23,992 nucleotides of DNA, taken from positions 1 to 23,992 of IMG/VR virus record IMGVR_UViG_3300033148_002665. One strand, written 5' to 3'. Under the pieces are notes generated by a model. That model saw only the letters and a program-made list of their open reading frames with translations, was not told where the DNA came from and did no database searches. The DNA comes from a virus. Made by a program: the position numbers and the translations under genes. This document shows positions 1 through 6,141 of the stretch, in pieces. How positions within the stretch are numbered: position 1 is the first letter of the stretch; every line of letters begins with the position of its first letter.

Positions 1-138
1 ATTGTTCGAGAGCCTAAGTCTATGGGAGATTATGACTTTGACGAGTACAGAGACTTTCTAAGCAGGATAAACGAATGGAGTGTAAATCATCTCGGTAGCG
101 AATTGCCTCCCGCCGAGCAAGTTGACGAAGGAGATTAA
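1..138 (+). CDS. 3' end of a truncated phage gene, function unknown
   Basis: An open frame runs from base 1 to a TAA at 136-138 and gives the last 45 residues of a protein whose start lies outside the window. The fragment is acidic and rich in Asp and Glu, and I recognise no motif in it. An AAGGAG site at its 3' end precedes the chain of tiny frames that leads to the next gene, so it probably belongs to the same operon. Confidence 0.6.
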   Translation: MVREPKSMGDYDFDEYRDFLSRINEWSVNHLGSELPPAEQVDEGD

Positions 139-141
139 AAA

Positions 142-179
142 ATGACTCAATCAAGCAAGCCATGAAAGGTGGTGAATGA
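142..179 (+). other. Chain of two micro-ORFs leading into the DUF551 gene
   Basis: After AAGGAG (129-134), an ATG at 142 opens a 7-codon frame (MTQSSKP) ending in TGA at 163-165. That stop overlaps an ATG at 162, which opens a 5-codon frame (MKGGE) ending in TGA at 177-179, and this overlaps the ATG of the next gene at 176. All junctions are ATGA overlaps, the arrangement used for translational reinitiation. The tiny frames may be decayed gene ends rather than functional peptides. Confidence 0.4.
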
Positions 180-499
180 TGGGATTTGTACAAGACATAG
201 CTCATTTCGACTCATGGACGGACGAGAAGCAGAAGAGAATACTTGCTGATGTTCAGGCATTGCTGGATAAGAATGATAAGCTCCGGGCCGAGCTTGACAA
301 GCATCGCTGGATTTCTGTGGGCGAGAGGTTGCCCGAAGATGAGGTTGAAGTTTTGGCATTGGTTGTTCGTGATGGAGAGCCAACTATTTATCAAGTTGAC
401 TATCAAGACGCACAACATAAATGGCGTAATGAAAACGGAGACACTATTGCTGTCGGAGCCACTCATTGGAAACCAATAATCCTGCCGGAAGGAGAATAA
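176..499 (+). CDS. DUF551 domain phage protein
   Basis: This 107-residue protein has a helical N-terminal half (about residues 1-43, charged, coiled-coil-like). A C-terminal half follows that starts WISVGERLPEDEVEVL and closes with THWKPIILPEGE. The W-I-S-V-x-x-R-L-P opening and the T-H-W-x-P ending are the signature of DUF551, a small domain common in phage genomes with no settled function. The start at 176 follows AAAGGTGGTGA; a second ATG at 179 is in frame and equally possible. It lies one base upstream of the next gene in an early operon. Family assignment is firm; function is unknown. Confidence 0.85.
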   Translation: MMGFVQDIAHFDSWTDEKQKRILADVQALLDKNDKLRAELDKHRWISVGERLPEDEVEVLALVVRDGEPTIYQVDYQDAQHKWRNENGDTIAVGATHWKPIILPEGE

Positions 500-500
500 A

Positions 501-800
501 ATGAACAAATTAGTGAACGCATTATTTGCCCAAGCCCGCAGACAAGATCCTATTCAGTCTCACCTTGCCGCAGATAGGAAAAACAAGAGCGGTACGCTAT
601 CCAGTGATAGGAAATGGGTATTGTTTGCTGTTAAGACACGCCCTGGTAAAACAGCAAAGCAACTTGACGAGATATATTCGTTCAAAGGTATAGCCCATCG
701 CCGTATGAAGGAACTCGAATCTATGGGCTACGTCCGGCGTGAAAAAAACGGGCGTGAAATGAAATGCTTTATCACCTTAGAAGGGATGAAGATGTTATGA
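501..800 (+). CDS. Small winged-helix DNA-binding protein
   Basis: The protein has 99 residues. Residues 1-35 are basic and probably disordered. Residues 40-99 read as a winged helix: a first helix (KWVLFAVKTRPGKTAKQL), a recognition helix near GIAHRRMKELESMGYV, and a hairpin wing (RREKNGREMKCFITLEGMKML). The pattern of a helix, L-x-x-x-G-Y-V and a basic wing resembles MarR and other phage helix-turn-helix proteins. The start follows GGAGAATAAA, a leader reused before many genes here. Its stop overlaps the methyltransferase start (ATGA). It is probably a transcription factor; the target is unknown. Confidence 0.7.
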   Translation: MNKLVNALFAQARRQDPIQSHLAADRKNKSGTLSSDRKWVLFAVKTRPGKTAKQLDEIYSFKGIAHRRMKELESMGYVRREKNGREMKCFITLEGMKML

Positions 801-802
801 AA
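781..802 (+). repeat. 22-bp direct repeat, left copy
   Basis: Bases 781-802 are repeated perfectly at 2023-2044. Here the repeat encodes the last residues of the winged-helix protein (GMKML, stop) and the start of the next gene through an ATGA overlap. The two copies bracket the methyltransferase and HNH genes. Confidence 0.8.
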
Positions 803-1390
803 ATATTGGTCGCGTGCGAATTTTCTGGAATTGTCAGAGACGCTTTTATTAAGCGAGGGCATGATGCGGTGAGTTGTGATTTGTTGCCTACAGAGAGACC
901 AGGGCCACATATTCAGGGCGATATATTGGAAATATTCAATGATGGATGGGATATGATGATTGCGTTCCCTCCCTGTACTTATTTGTGCAGTTCTGGCTTG
1001 CATTGGAATAAACGAATTCTTGGACGCAAGCAAAAAACGCACGAAGCAATGTTATTTGTATTTAATCTGGTTGACGCGCCAATACCAAAAATAGCCTTAG
1101 AGAACTCCATAGGGTGCATTTCTACGAACTATCGCAAGCCCGACCAAATAATACAACCTTGGCAATTTGGACATCCTGAAAGCAAGTCTACCTGTCTGTG
1201 GCTAAAAGGTTTATCAATTTTGCAACCAACTGATATTTTACACAAGCCTGCATCAGGGAGATGGAAAAATCAAACCCCATCGGGACAGAACAAATTGGGG
1301 CCGTCAAAAGATAGGTGGAAATTACGGAGCAAAACATATCAAGGCATAGCTGATGCAATGGCAAGTCAGTGGTCGGAAGATTTAACATAA
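797..1390 (+). CDS. Short cytosine C5 methyltransferase-like protein
   Basis: The protein has 197 residues. An N-terminal SAM-fold motif (MKILVACEFSG, then HDAVSCDL) corresponds to motifs I and II of C5-cytosine methyltransferases. FPPC at residues 57-60 matches catalytic motif IV (Pro-Cys), and LENS near residues 101-104 matches motif VI (Glu-Asn). It is well below the 300 or more residues of a complete enzyme, with no obvious target-recognition domain. Such short forms are common in phages and may be diverged or inactive; methylation to evade host restriction is the family-based guess. The ATG at 797 overlaps the previous stop; a longer start at 764 would lie deep inside the upstream gene and is less likely. 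Confidence 0.72.
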   Translation: MKILVACEFSGIVRDAFIKRGHDAVSCDLLPTERPGPHIQGDILEIFNDGWDMMIAFPPCTYLCSSGLHWNKRILGRKQKTHEAMLFVFNLVDAPIPKIALENSIGCISTNYRKPDQIIQPWQFGHPESKSTCLWLKGLSILQPTDILHKPASGRWKNQTPSGQNKLGPSKDRWKLRSKTYQGIADAMASQWSEDLT

Positions 1391-1395
1391 ATAGT

Positions 1396-1422
1396 TTGAC
1401 AACTGAATTCTTGTAGTATAAT
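1396..1422 (+). promoter_or_regulatory. Sigma70-type promoter for the HNH gene
   Basis: TTGACA at 1396-1401 and TATAAT at 1417-1422 are both perfect hexamers, 15 bp apart (shorter than the optimum of 17). The predicted start near 1429 falls at the ATG at 1430, which would give a leaderless mRNA. The short spacer is the main doubt. Confidence 0.6.
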
Positions 1423-1429
1423 GGGGAAC

Positions 1430-2002
1430 ATGAATACGAATAGAATGATAAAACCAGGCGATAGGTTTGCGAAGTTGACAGCAATTAAGCATGTGTGTAC
1501 TAAGGAACATTATAGGCGATACTTTTTGTTTCGGTGCGATTGCGGGAACGAAAAAATCCTGCAAATATCTAATGTCGCGACTGAAAACACTAAAAGTTGC
1601 GGGTGTTTAGCTAAAAATAATCATACAAAGAGAACGAATAAAATGGAAAAAACAAAACAGGGTGCTAAGACGGCTATTTATCTTCAGTATAAAAGGCACG
1701 CAAAAAGTAGGGGCATACCGTTCGAGTTGACTAAAGATGAGTTGATAGCAATAACACATCACGATTACCATTATTGCGGACAGCCTCCGTCTAATCTCAA
1801 AAAGACCAAGAATGACCAAAAGGGATTGTTATATAGTGGGGTTAACAGATGGGACAATAAAAAAGGGTACACCTTGGATAATTGCCAACCATGTTGCAAG
1901 ATATGTAATTACGCAAAACGAGATATGACTTGGCAGCAATTTAGAGCATGGATAACAAAGGCTCATAACCACCAAATCGCAATGGCAGAACAATGGGGTT
2001 AA
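1430..2002 (+). CDS. HNH-type homing endonuclease-like protein
   Basis: The protein has 190 residues from ATG 1430. It begins with a phage HNH-associated zinc module (FRCDCGNEK, then SCGCL). After a linker, CGQPPSN opens a second zinc/HNH region with SGVNRWDNKKGYTLDNCQPCCKICNYAKRDM, where Asn-Cys-x-x-C-C and Cys-x-x-C follow the typical 'GYT-xx-N-xx-P-CC' core of phage HNH nucleases. An in-frame ATG at 1421 overlaps the -10 hexamer and is unlikely. A private promoter and the flanking repeat suggest an independently inserted gene. Such proteins cut phage-family DNA and spread by gene conversion. Activity is not shown. Confidence 0.78.
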   Translation: MNTNRMIKPGDRFAKLTAIKHVCTKEHYRRYFLFRCDCGNEKILQISNVATENTKSCGCLAKNNHTKRTNKMEKTKQGAKTAIYLQYKRHAKSRGIPFELTKDELIAITHHDYHYCGQPPSNLKKTKNDQKGLLYSGVNRWDNKKGYTLDNCQPCCKICNYAKRDMTWQQFRAWITKAHNHQIAMAEQWG

Positions 2003-2003
2003 A

Positions 2004-2042
2004 ATGAACAACAAACGCAGTAAAGGGATGAAGATGTTATGA
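2004..2042 (+). pseudogene. Remnant tail of a winged-helix gene (12 codons)
   Basis: ATG at 2004 opens MNNKRSKGMKML and stops at 2040-2042. The last five residues and 22 bp of DNA are identical to the end of the winged-helix gene at 501-800, and the stop again overlaps the next ATG. It looks like a leftover 3' end retained after insertion of the intervening genes. It could still serve translational coupling. Confidence 0.5.
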
Positions 2043-2044
2043 AA
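2023..2044 (+). repeat. 22-bp direct repeat, right copy
   Basis: This is a perfect copy of 781-802. The spacing of about 1.24 kb covers exactly one methyltransferase gene and one HNH gene, the pattern left by cassette insertion or duplication. Confidence 0.8.
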
Positions 2045-2266
2045 GAAAAAACTTTAACCTGCAAATATTGCGGCAAAACAAAGCCGGTACACTTATTTCA
2101 CTCAACCCTCAAGTGTATTATGTGCCGCAACAAAGATGTGAAAAAGTACCGGCAAGAGCATAAAGAATATTTTCGTGAATACGGTAAAAAGTGGCGCAAG
2201 AAACATCCAGGCTACTTCAAGGCTTGGCTCAAGAAAAACCCGGATTATTTTAAGAAAGTAGGTTGA
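2039..2266 (+). CDS. Small zinc-finger protein, HNH-associated type
   Basis: The protein has 75 residues. CKYCGKTKP (Cys8, Cys11) and LKCIMCRN (Cys25, Cys28) form a two-knuckle zinc ribbon, followed by a strongly basic helix rich in Lys, Tyr and Arg. This 'ribbon plus RKYR helix' occurs at the N-terminus of many phage HNH proteins, but here the catalytic part is missing. It may be a truncated nuclease or a stand-alone DNA-binding peptide. The start overlaps the previous stop as ATGA. Confidence 0.65.
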   Translation: MKEKTLTCKYCGKTKPVHLFHSTLKCIMCRNKDVKKYRQEHKEYFREYGKKWRKKHPGYFKAWLKKNPDYFKKVG

Positions 2267-2269
2267 AAA

Positions 2270-2803
2270 ATGAAGATTACAAAAGAACATGGTTATCCAA
2301 AAATTGACAAAAAGTACGGCAGATTACTTAAGACTTGTCTGTCAAAAAAAGAAATTCGCTTCGCAATCCAGTACATAGAGGTTAGAAAAGATTCTCTGGT
2401 TGCGACGGATGGCAAAAAATTGTTGGTTATCTATTGTGAACACAATCTTAATATTGGATTATATTATTTATCGAGCGAGTTTTTGTTACTCAAAACTGAA
2501 TCCGATAAAAAATTTCCGAAATGGGAAGACATAATCAAAAAGGATTTGAAGCAAATCAAAATCGGATATTTTTATGACCAATCTATTCTCCTAAGCAATT
2601 TGATATACAAAATTAACAACGCAGGGGTGTTAATCAACTTTGATTTATACGAACCTGTGATGCGAAAAGTCGCTGCCTTAGGTGTATCTGATATGGTTTT
2701 AGAGGTTGGCACAGAAAACGCCAAAAATTATCCGATACAGCTAAAATTTACTAAGGGAAAGGACAAATTTGTATTTGCGTTAATGCCTTTGTTGAAACCA
2801 TGA
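2270..2803 (+). CDS. Putative sliding-clamp-like (DnaN-related) protein
   Basis: The protein has 177 residues. VRKDSLVATDGKKLLVI near residues 38-54 resembles the beta-clamp strand 'L-x-A-T-D-G-x-R-L'. KKFPKWEDIIKKD near residues 80-92 resembles the 'F-P-x-Y-x-x-V-I-P' segment. The C-terminus (YPIQLKFTKGKDKFVFALMPLLKP) resembles the closing 'I-M-P' strand of bacterial clamps. It is about half of the roughly 370 residues of DnaN, so it would be a reduced clamp. Its place just upstream of the initiator and DnaB fits a replication role. This is motif resemblance only; a structure prediction would settle it. Confidence 0.5.
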   Translation: MKITKEHGYPKIDKKYGRLLKTCLSKKEIRFAIQYIEVRKDSLVATDGKKLLVIYCEHNLNIGLYYLSSEFLLLKTESDKKFPKWEDIIKKDLKQIKIGYFYDQSILLSNLIYKINNAGVLINFDLYEPVMRKVAALGVSDMVLEVGTENAKNYPIQLKFTKGKDKFVFALMPLLKP

Positions 2804-2976
2804 ACGATAAACGCAAAGAAACCGAGCGCAAACGAATAGCGGCCCGCAAGGTCTATGCTGACCCCGACAATGCCCGACTGAGGTCATTTGGCTGGAGAAT
2901 GGCAGAGATATATCATATTCTTTATGGTATCGACTCATGGTGGACTTGCGTAGCTAAAGGATATTGGGTAGAGTAG
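2800..2976 (+). CDS. Small hypothetical protein
   Basis: The protein has 58 residues, starting at an ATG that overlaps the preceding stop (ATGA). The N-terminal half is very basic and charged. The C-terminal half is aromatic (GWRMAEIYHILYGIDSWWTC), possibly amphipathic. No family is recognised. It is the last gene before the replication promoter at 3012. Confidence 0.6.
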   Translation: MNDKRKETERKRIAARKVYADPDNARLRSFGWRMAEIYHILYGIDSWWTCVAKGYWVE

Positions 2977-3011
2977 CTATTAAAAAAAATCTTTAATATT
3001 TCAAAAAAATC

Positions 3012-3039
3012 TTGACAAATCCGCATAAGCGGGTAAAGT
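3012..3039 (+). promoter_or_regulatory. Sigma70-type promoter for the replication leader
   Basis: TTGACA at 3012-3017 and TAAAGT at 3034-3039 are separated by 16 bp. The spacer contains the dyad CCGC-ATAA-GCGG (3021-3032), a possible operator. The predicted start is near 3046, just before the structured leader begins. Confidence 0.65.
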
Positions 3040-3045
3040 GGAGAC

Positions 3046-3151
3046 TAATGCCGAAGATGAAGTTACATTGTTACAAATCGTTTTCCTCCCAGCAACCGGT
3101 GTCATTCCAGAATGACTTTATCTTTGGCAGGACCGGTTCGCTGGGTTTTTT
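3046..3151 (+). ncRNA. Structured leader or small RNA with pseudoknot and terminator
   Basis: From the predicted transcript start the RNA has two interleaved helices. Bases 3049-3061 pair with 3117-3129 (13 bp, two of them G-U), and 3088-3100 pair with 3132-3145 (13 bp, one bulged C at 3139). A third hairpin, GTCATT/AATGAC (3101-3106 with 3111-3116), fits between them without conflict. Six T residues (3146-3151) follow. All three helices can coexist as a pseudoknotted RNA of about 106 nt. It may be a free small RNA or an attenuator of the replication genes. I know of no named family that it matches. Confidence 0.6.
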
Positions 3152-3161
3152 AACAGGTTGA
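3048..3161 (+). CDS. Possible 37-residue leader peptide through the terminator
   Basis: ATG 3048 lies about two bases from the predicted transcript start and opens a 37-codon frame that crosses the whole pseudoknot and terminator. It stops at 3159-3161, three bases before the initiator ATG. There is no SD site, so translation would be leaderless. The peptide begins MPKMKLHCYKSF and has no known motif. The open frame could be chance, but its extent and the near-abutting stop and start suggest coupling. Confidence 0.3.
   Translation: MPKMKLHCYKSFSSQQPVSFQNDFIFGRTGSLGFLTG
3088..3151 (+). terminator. Intrinsic terminator upstream of the initiator gene
   Basis: CCCAGC-AACCGGT (3088-3100) pairs with ACCGGTT-C-GCTGGG (3132-3145), followed by six T. 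The stem is long and G+C rich. Because it lies between the promoter and the replication genes, it must be read through, or else the genes need upstream transcription. Confidence 0.75.
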
Positions 3162-3164
3162 CCA

Positions 3165-3929
3165 ATGGATACATTTATTATGGCTAAAAGAAACCAGAAA
3201 GCCGACGAACTTGACACAGATATGCCAGCAAGTCATTTGCTCAAAATAATAGCAAGCCGAGCAAGACGAACAAACGAATTTAACGCTCACAACTTAAAAA
3301 TAGGTGAGGCTTTTTTGGGCGACTTTCGCAATTATGGTATGTCTGAACAGCAGTATCGAACAGCAAAAGAGAAGTTAAATAGGTGGGGTTTTGCAAGTTT
3401 CCGGGCAACGAACAAAGGAACTATCGCAACTCTATTGAATGACGACATTTACGACATAAACCTAAAACAAAGCAACAGGCCAGCAACAGGCCAGCAACAG
3501 GCCAGCAACAGGCCAGCAACGACTAACAATAAAGATAATAATGTTAATAATGATAATAAGAAAGAATATAGTCCAAACTCTGACGAGTTCAGACTGTCTC
3601 TCTTGCTACTTAATTTAATCCTTGAAAGAAAACCCGACTATAAAAAGCCTGATTTGCAAAAATGGGCAGTAGAGATTGGACGCATGATTAGAATTGACCG
3701 CCGCAAGCCCGACAAGATTGAGCAGGTTATCCGTTTCGCGCAAGCAGATACCGGAAACGGAAACTGGAACGGCTGGCAAAACAATATTTTGTCGACCAGC
3801 AAACTTAGGGGTAAATTTGACAAGTTAGAATTGGCTATTGGAAAAAAAGACCCGTATAAGCCTAAGTATTACACCGTACCGGAAAACGAACGAAAGGCTT
3901 TTGAAAAGGCTTCGAAGGAGATGTTATGA
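3165..3929 (+). CDS. Replication initiator / helicase-loader-like protein with internal origin
   Basis: The protein has 254 residues. Residues 20-90 look like a winged-helix DNA-binding domain (RNYGMSEQQYRTAKEKLNRW is the likely recognition segment). Residues 103-119 are encoded by iterons, and residues 119-138 are an Asn/Asp/Lys linker. Residues 140-220 (LLNLILERKPDYKKPDLQKW, then FAQADTGNGNWNGW) resemble the C-terminal region of phage O-like or DnaT/DnaD-like proteins that contact the helicase. DnaB follows directly with an ATGA overlap. The layout matches lambda O. The start at 3165 has a weak AGG; ATG 3180 is an alternative. Confidence 0.72.
   Translation: MDTFIMAKRNQKADELDTDMPASHLLKIIASRARRTNEFNAHNLKIGEAFLGDFRNYGMSEQQYRTAKEKLNRWGFASFRATNKGTIATLLNDDIYDINLKQSNRPATGQQQASNRPATTNNKDNNVNNDNKKEYSPNSDEFRLSLLLLNLILERKPDYKKPDLQKWAVEIGRMIRIDRRKPDKIEQVIRFAQADTGNGNWNGWQNNILSTSKLRGKFDKLELAIGKKDPYKPKYYTVPENERKAFEKASKEML
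3471..3520 (+). repeat. Four 11-bp iterons inside the initiator gene
   Basis: AGCAACAGGCC is repeated perfectly at 3471-3481, 3482-3492, 3493-3503 and 3504-3514, with six bases of a fifth unit (to 3520). Since 11 is not a multiple of 3, the protein reads through all three frames, so conservation is at the DNA level rather than the peptide level. One unit is about one helical turn, so bound proteins would line up on one face. This is the likely initiator-binding part of an origin. Confidence 0.75.
3521..3575 (+). other. A+T-rich tract next to iterons, candidate unwinding element
   Basis: About 50 bp, roughly 80% A+T by eye, with repeated AATAAT-type runs (GATAATAATGTTAATAATGA), immediately downstream of the iterons and within the linker-coding region. 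In lambda the A+T-rich stretch beside the O-binding iterons is where the origin melts. It is also simply an Asn/Lys-coding linker. Confidence 0.55.
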
Positions 3930-5236
3930 CGAAAGAGTTATTTTCGATTGAAGCCGAATCTGCCGTGCTTGGAAGCATTATTCTTGAACCCTCACTGTTG
4001 GACAAAGCAATGATACGCCTAAGCGTTGACGATTTCTTTCTGGCTAACAACAAAACCGTGTACGACGCAATGATAACCGCAGGTATGCAAATAAAACCAG
4101 AGGACGAGGACGGGCTGGATATTGTAATTCTACGCAATATTTTATTAAAACAAGGAAAACTGGAGGCAGTAGGCGGCGTTCAGGGATTGGTTAGAATCGC
4201 AGAGTCCGTCCCGCACGCTGGCAACTTTGATTATTACGCGGATATAATGCAAGAGTATACTATTAAGCGCGACATGATACAAAAAACAGTTGTAATGCAA
4301 CAGATAGCTACAGGGCCGGAGTCTAATACTGACAAGATTGAACAGATACAGGAATTAGCGTTAGGAATTGAGCAGAAAAAAGAACTCGCTTCTACAAGCA
4401 AAATAAGCGACGTGATGGGCGAAGCCTACGAAACTATGTCTATGGTCAAAGAAGGTGTCAAGACTGGATTCAGGGCGATAGACTGGTGCCTGGGAGGGCT
4501 TGGCAAAGGCGAGGTAATTATCATAGCTGGACGGCCTTCGATGGGCAAAACGGCGTTGGCTTTATCGATGATAGCGCGGTTGGCTAAACAGGGATTAGGT
4601 TGTCTTATATTTTCACTCGAAATGGGTGGGCGGCAAATCGTCCAAAGGATGATATGCAGTGAGGCTCGTGTGAACGCAAAGAACGCCCGCAATAATGTTT
4701 TATCCGATAGCCAAAAAGATGAGATAAAGGCAGCGTGTAACCGGCTGTATAACGCACCCATTTATATTTCACAGGAAACAATGTTAACGCCGGACAATAT
4801 GAGGGCTTCGTTAAAGAACATAAAACGGAGAAACAAAATAGACTGTGTTATTATCGACTATCTCCAGTTGATACACATATCGTCGAAGGCGTCGAGAGAA
4901 CAGCAGATAACGTCAATCAGTAGGCGAATAAAGAGTATGGCGTTAGAGTTCGACGTTCCGATAGTTCTTCTTAGCCAGTTGAGCCGAAATGTAGAGTACC
5001 GAGACAACAAACGTCCAAGACTGGCAGACCTTAGGGACAGCGGCATGATAGAAGCCGACGCTGATATTGTTATGTTCTTATACCGTGATGACTATTACAA
5101 AAAACAATCCGACCCTTTTGCGATAATGGACAACAAGGCCGAAGTAATTATCGCTAAAAACAGGGAAGGCGAAACAGGCATATTTGAAGTAATGTTTCAC
5201 CCGGAATTTGTAAGTTTTGAGGACATGGCAGGTTAA
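3926..5236 (+). CDS. dnaB: Replicative DNA helicase, DnaB family
   Basis: The protein has 436 residues, close to the usual 440-470. Residues 5-110 are the N-terminal helical domain (EAESAVLGSIILEP). The RecA-like domain has Walker A GRPSMGKT at 202-209, catalytic Glu in FSLEM near 232, Walker B VIIDYLQL at about 308-315, and the conserved SQLSRNVEYR, LADLRDSGMIEADAD and FLYRDDYY segments near the end. It unwinds DNA 5' to 3' as a hexamer at the fork, probably loaded by the protein encoded just upstream, with which it overlaps (ATGA). No inactivating change is seen. Confidence 0.97.
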   Translation: MTKELFSIEAESAVLGSIILEPSLLDKAMIRLSVDDFFLANNKTVYDAMITAGMQIKPEDEDGLDIVILRNILLKQGKLEAVGGVQGLVRIAESVPHAGNFDYYADIMQEYTIKRDMIQKTVVMQQIATGPESNTDKIEQIQELALGIEQKKELASTSKISDVMGEAYETMSMVKEGVKTGFRAIDWCLGGLGKGEVIIIAGRPSMGKTALALSMIARLAKQGLGCLIFSLEMGGRQIVQRMICSEARVNAKNARNNVLSDSQKDEIKAACNRLYNAPIYISQETMLTPDNMRASLKNIKRRNKIDCVIIDYLQLIHISSKASREQQITSISRRIKSMALEFDVPIVLLSQLSRNVEYRDNKRPRLADLRDSGMIEADADIVMFLYRDDYYKKQSDPFAIMDNKAEVIIAKNREGETGIFEVMFHPEFVSFEDMAG

Positions 5237-5270
5237 TTACTAAAACACAAAGACGGGTTTAGGAAGAATA

Positions 5271-5447
5271 ATGAGTAAGCCTAAATGTTATTGTTGTGAT
5301 AAAACTGACGTGGCGTTTTGGGTACGCAAGGCCGGCCCTTTAAGAAACAGATATATATGTTGCAAGTGTTATGAAGATTATTACAAAAAAGAAAGATTAC
5401 AATTAAGGAGACAAAGGAATGTTAGTATTAAGAAGGGCAATAGATGA
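5271..5447 (+). CDS. Small cysteine-rich zinc-binding protein
   Basis: The protein has 58 residues. KCYCCDKT (Cys6, Cys8, Cys9) and [11 protein letters not shown] (Cys30, Cys31, Cys33) form a treble-knuckle or zinc-ribbon pattern, followed by a basic tail. SD AGGAAG lies 5' of ATG 5271. The last 29 bases overlap csrA in another frame, so the two are probably translationally coupled. No named family. Confidence 0.6.
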   Translation: MSKPKCYCCDKTDVAFWVRKAGPLRNRYICCKCYEDYYKKERLQLRRQRNVSIKKGNR

Positions 5448-5598
5448 ATCAATTATGATAGGTGATAGTATTGAAGTAGTTATCGTTGATGTAAAAGGTG
5501 GCAAAGTTCGTTTGGGTATCTCTGCTCCGAAAAATATCGCGGTACACAGGCAAGAAGTTTACGAAGCTATTCAGAAAGAACAGGAAGGCGGTAAATGA
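5419..5598 (+). CDS. csrA: Carbon storage regulator CsrA
   Basis: The protein has 59 residues, the family's usual size. [20 protein letters not shown], then [22 protein letters not shown], matches CsrA throughout: the Leu-x-L-x-R start, the I-G-D turn, V-R-L-G-I, A-P, and the RNA-contacting V-H-R at residues 42-44. CsrA dimers bind GGA-containing hairpins in mRNA leaders, often over the ribosome site, to block or stabilise translation. SD AAGGAG (5405-5410) lies inside the previous gene. The product could redirect host metabolism or time phage genes; the target is inference. Confidence 0.93.
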   Translation: MLVLRRAIDESIMIGDSIEVVIVDVKGGKVRLGISAPKNIAVHRQEVYEAIQKEQEGGK

Positions 5599-5771
5599 TG
5601 AGTAATCCAACAGTAAAGATACACCCATTAAGCGAGATTTTAGAACGGAAATTATCTGGTTTTTGCGGTGTACCATATATCGAGCAAAGAAGAATGATAT
5701 GTCGGGCAATAAAATCAGCAGTGGCAGAGTACGACATCTTAAAAAAGGATATTGAGAATGAAAAAGGCTAA
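5595..5771 (+). CDS. Small hypothetical protein after csrA
   Basis: The protein has 58 residues, starting at ATG 5595 (or 5598), which overlaps the csrA stop; SD GGAAGGCGG. The sequence ([20 protein letters not shown]) looks helical and is unlike anything I know. The 3' end overlaps the HNH gene by 14 bases, so three genes in a row are coupled. Confidence 0.6.
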   Translation: MMSNPTVKIHPLSEILERKLSGFCGVPYIEQRRMICRAIKSAVAEYDILKKDIENEKG

Positions 5772-6141
5772 GTCAGCAATTTATTGGCGTAAGAAAGCAG
5801 ACAAGCTTTGGTCTGAAATTATCAGGGAGGTAGGTTATTGTGAAGTATGTGGCAAGCAGACAGGTCTTGTGGCTCATCACCTCATCAGCAAAGGCGGCAA
5901 TATGAAGTTCAGGCATGATATAAGCAATGGTATATGTTTGTGCCGGTATCATCATACTATGGGTAAAGACATATCTGCTCATGGTGCTATGGAAGCTGTT
6001 GACAACTTTTTGAAGTGGCTTAAGGATAAACGTGGGGGCGTTTGGCTCTGGTATATCGAACACAAAAACGATAAGAGATTTGAAAAGCAGGACTGGGAGC
6101 AGCACTATTCAGATTTAAAGACAATTTTAGAGAAAACATAA
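5758..6141 (+). CDS. HNH-type nuclease, NinG/phage recombination-like
   Basis: The protein has 127 residues from ATG 5758, with AAGGA about ten bases upstream. Zinc knuckle CEVCG (28-32), then the catalytic-type LVAHHLISKGG (His40, His41), then DISNGICLCRYHHTMG with Asn57, Cys60, Cys62, His65 and His66 make an H-N-H beta-beta-alpha metal fold. The C-terminal 50 residues are helical and aromatic (VDNFLKWLKD, VWLWYIEHKN). Its position in the replication/recombination block resembles lambda NinG, but homing-type or restriction-type use is possible. Catalytic residues appear intact. Confidence 0.78.
   Translation: MKKAKSAIYWRKKADKLWSEIIREVGYCEVCGKQTGLVAHHLISKGGNMKFRHDISNGICLCRYHHTMGKDISAHGAMEAVDNFLKWLKDKRGGVWLWYIEHKNDKRFEKQDWEQHYSDLKTILEKT

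Noticed and set aside
1421-1429. ATG at 1421 as start of the HNH gene
   Set aside because: It overlaps the -10 hexamer of the promoter, so it would not be in that transcript; ATG 1430 fits better.
3046-3151. Leader RNA as a CsrA-sponging RNA
   Set aside because: Only one GGA lies in the predicted transcript, next to the terminator stem. Known CsrA sponges have many GGA-bearing loops.
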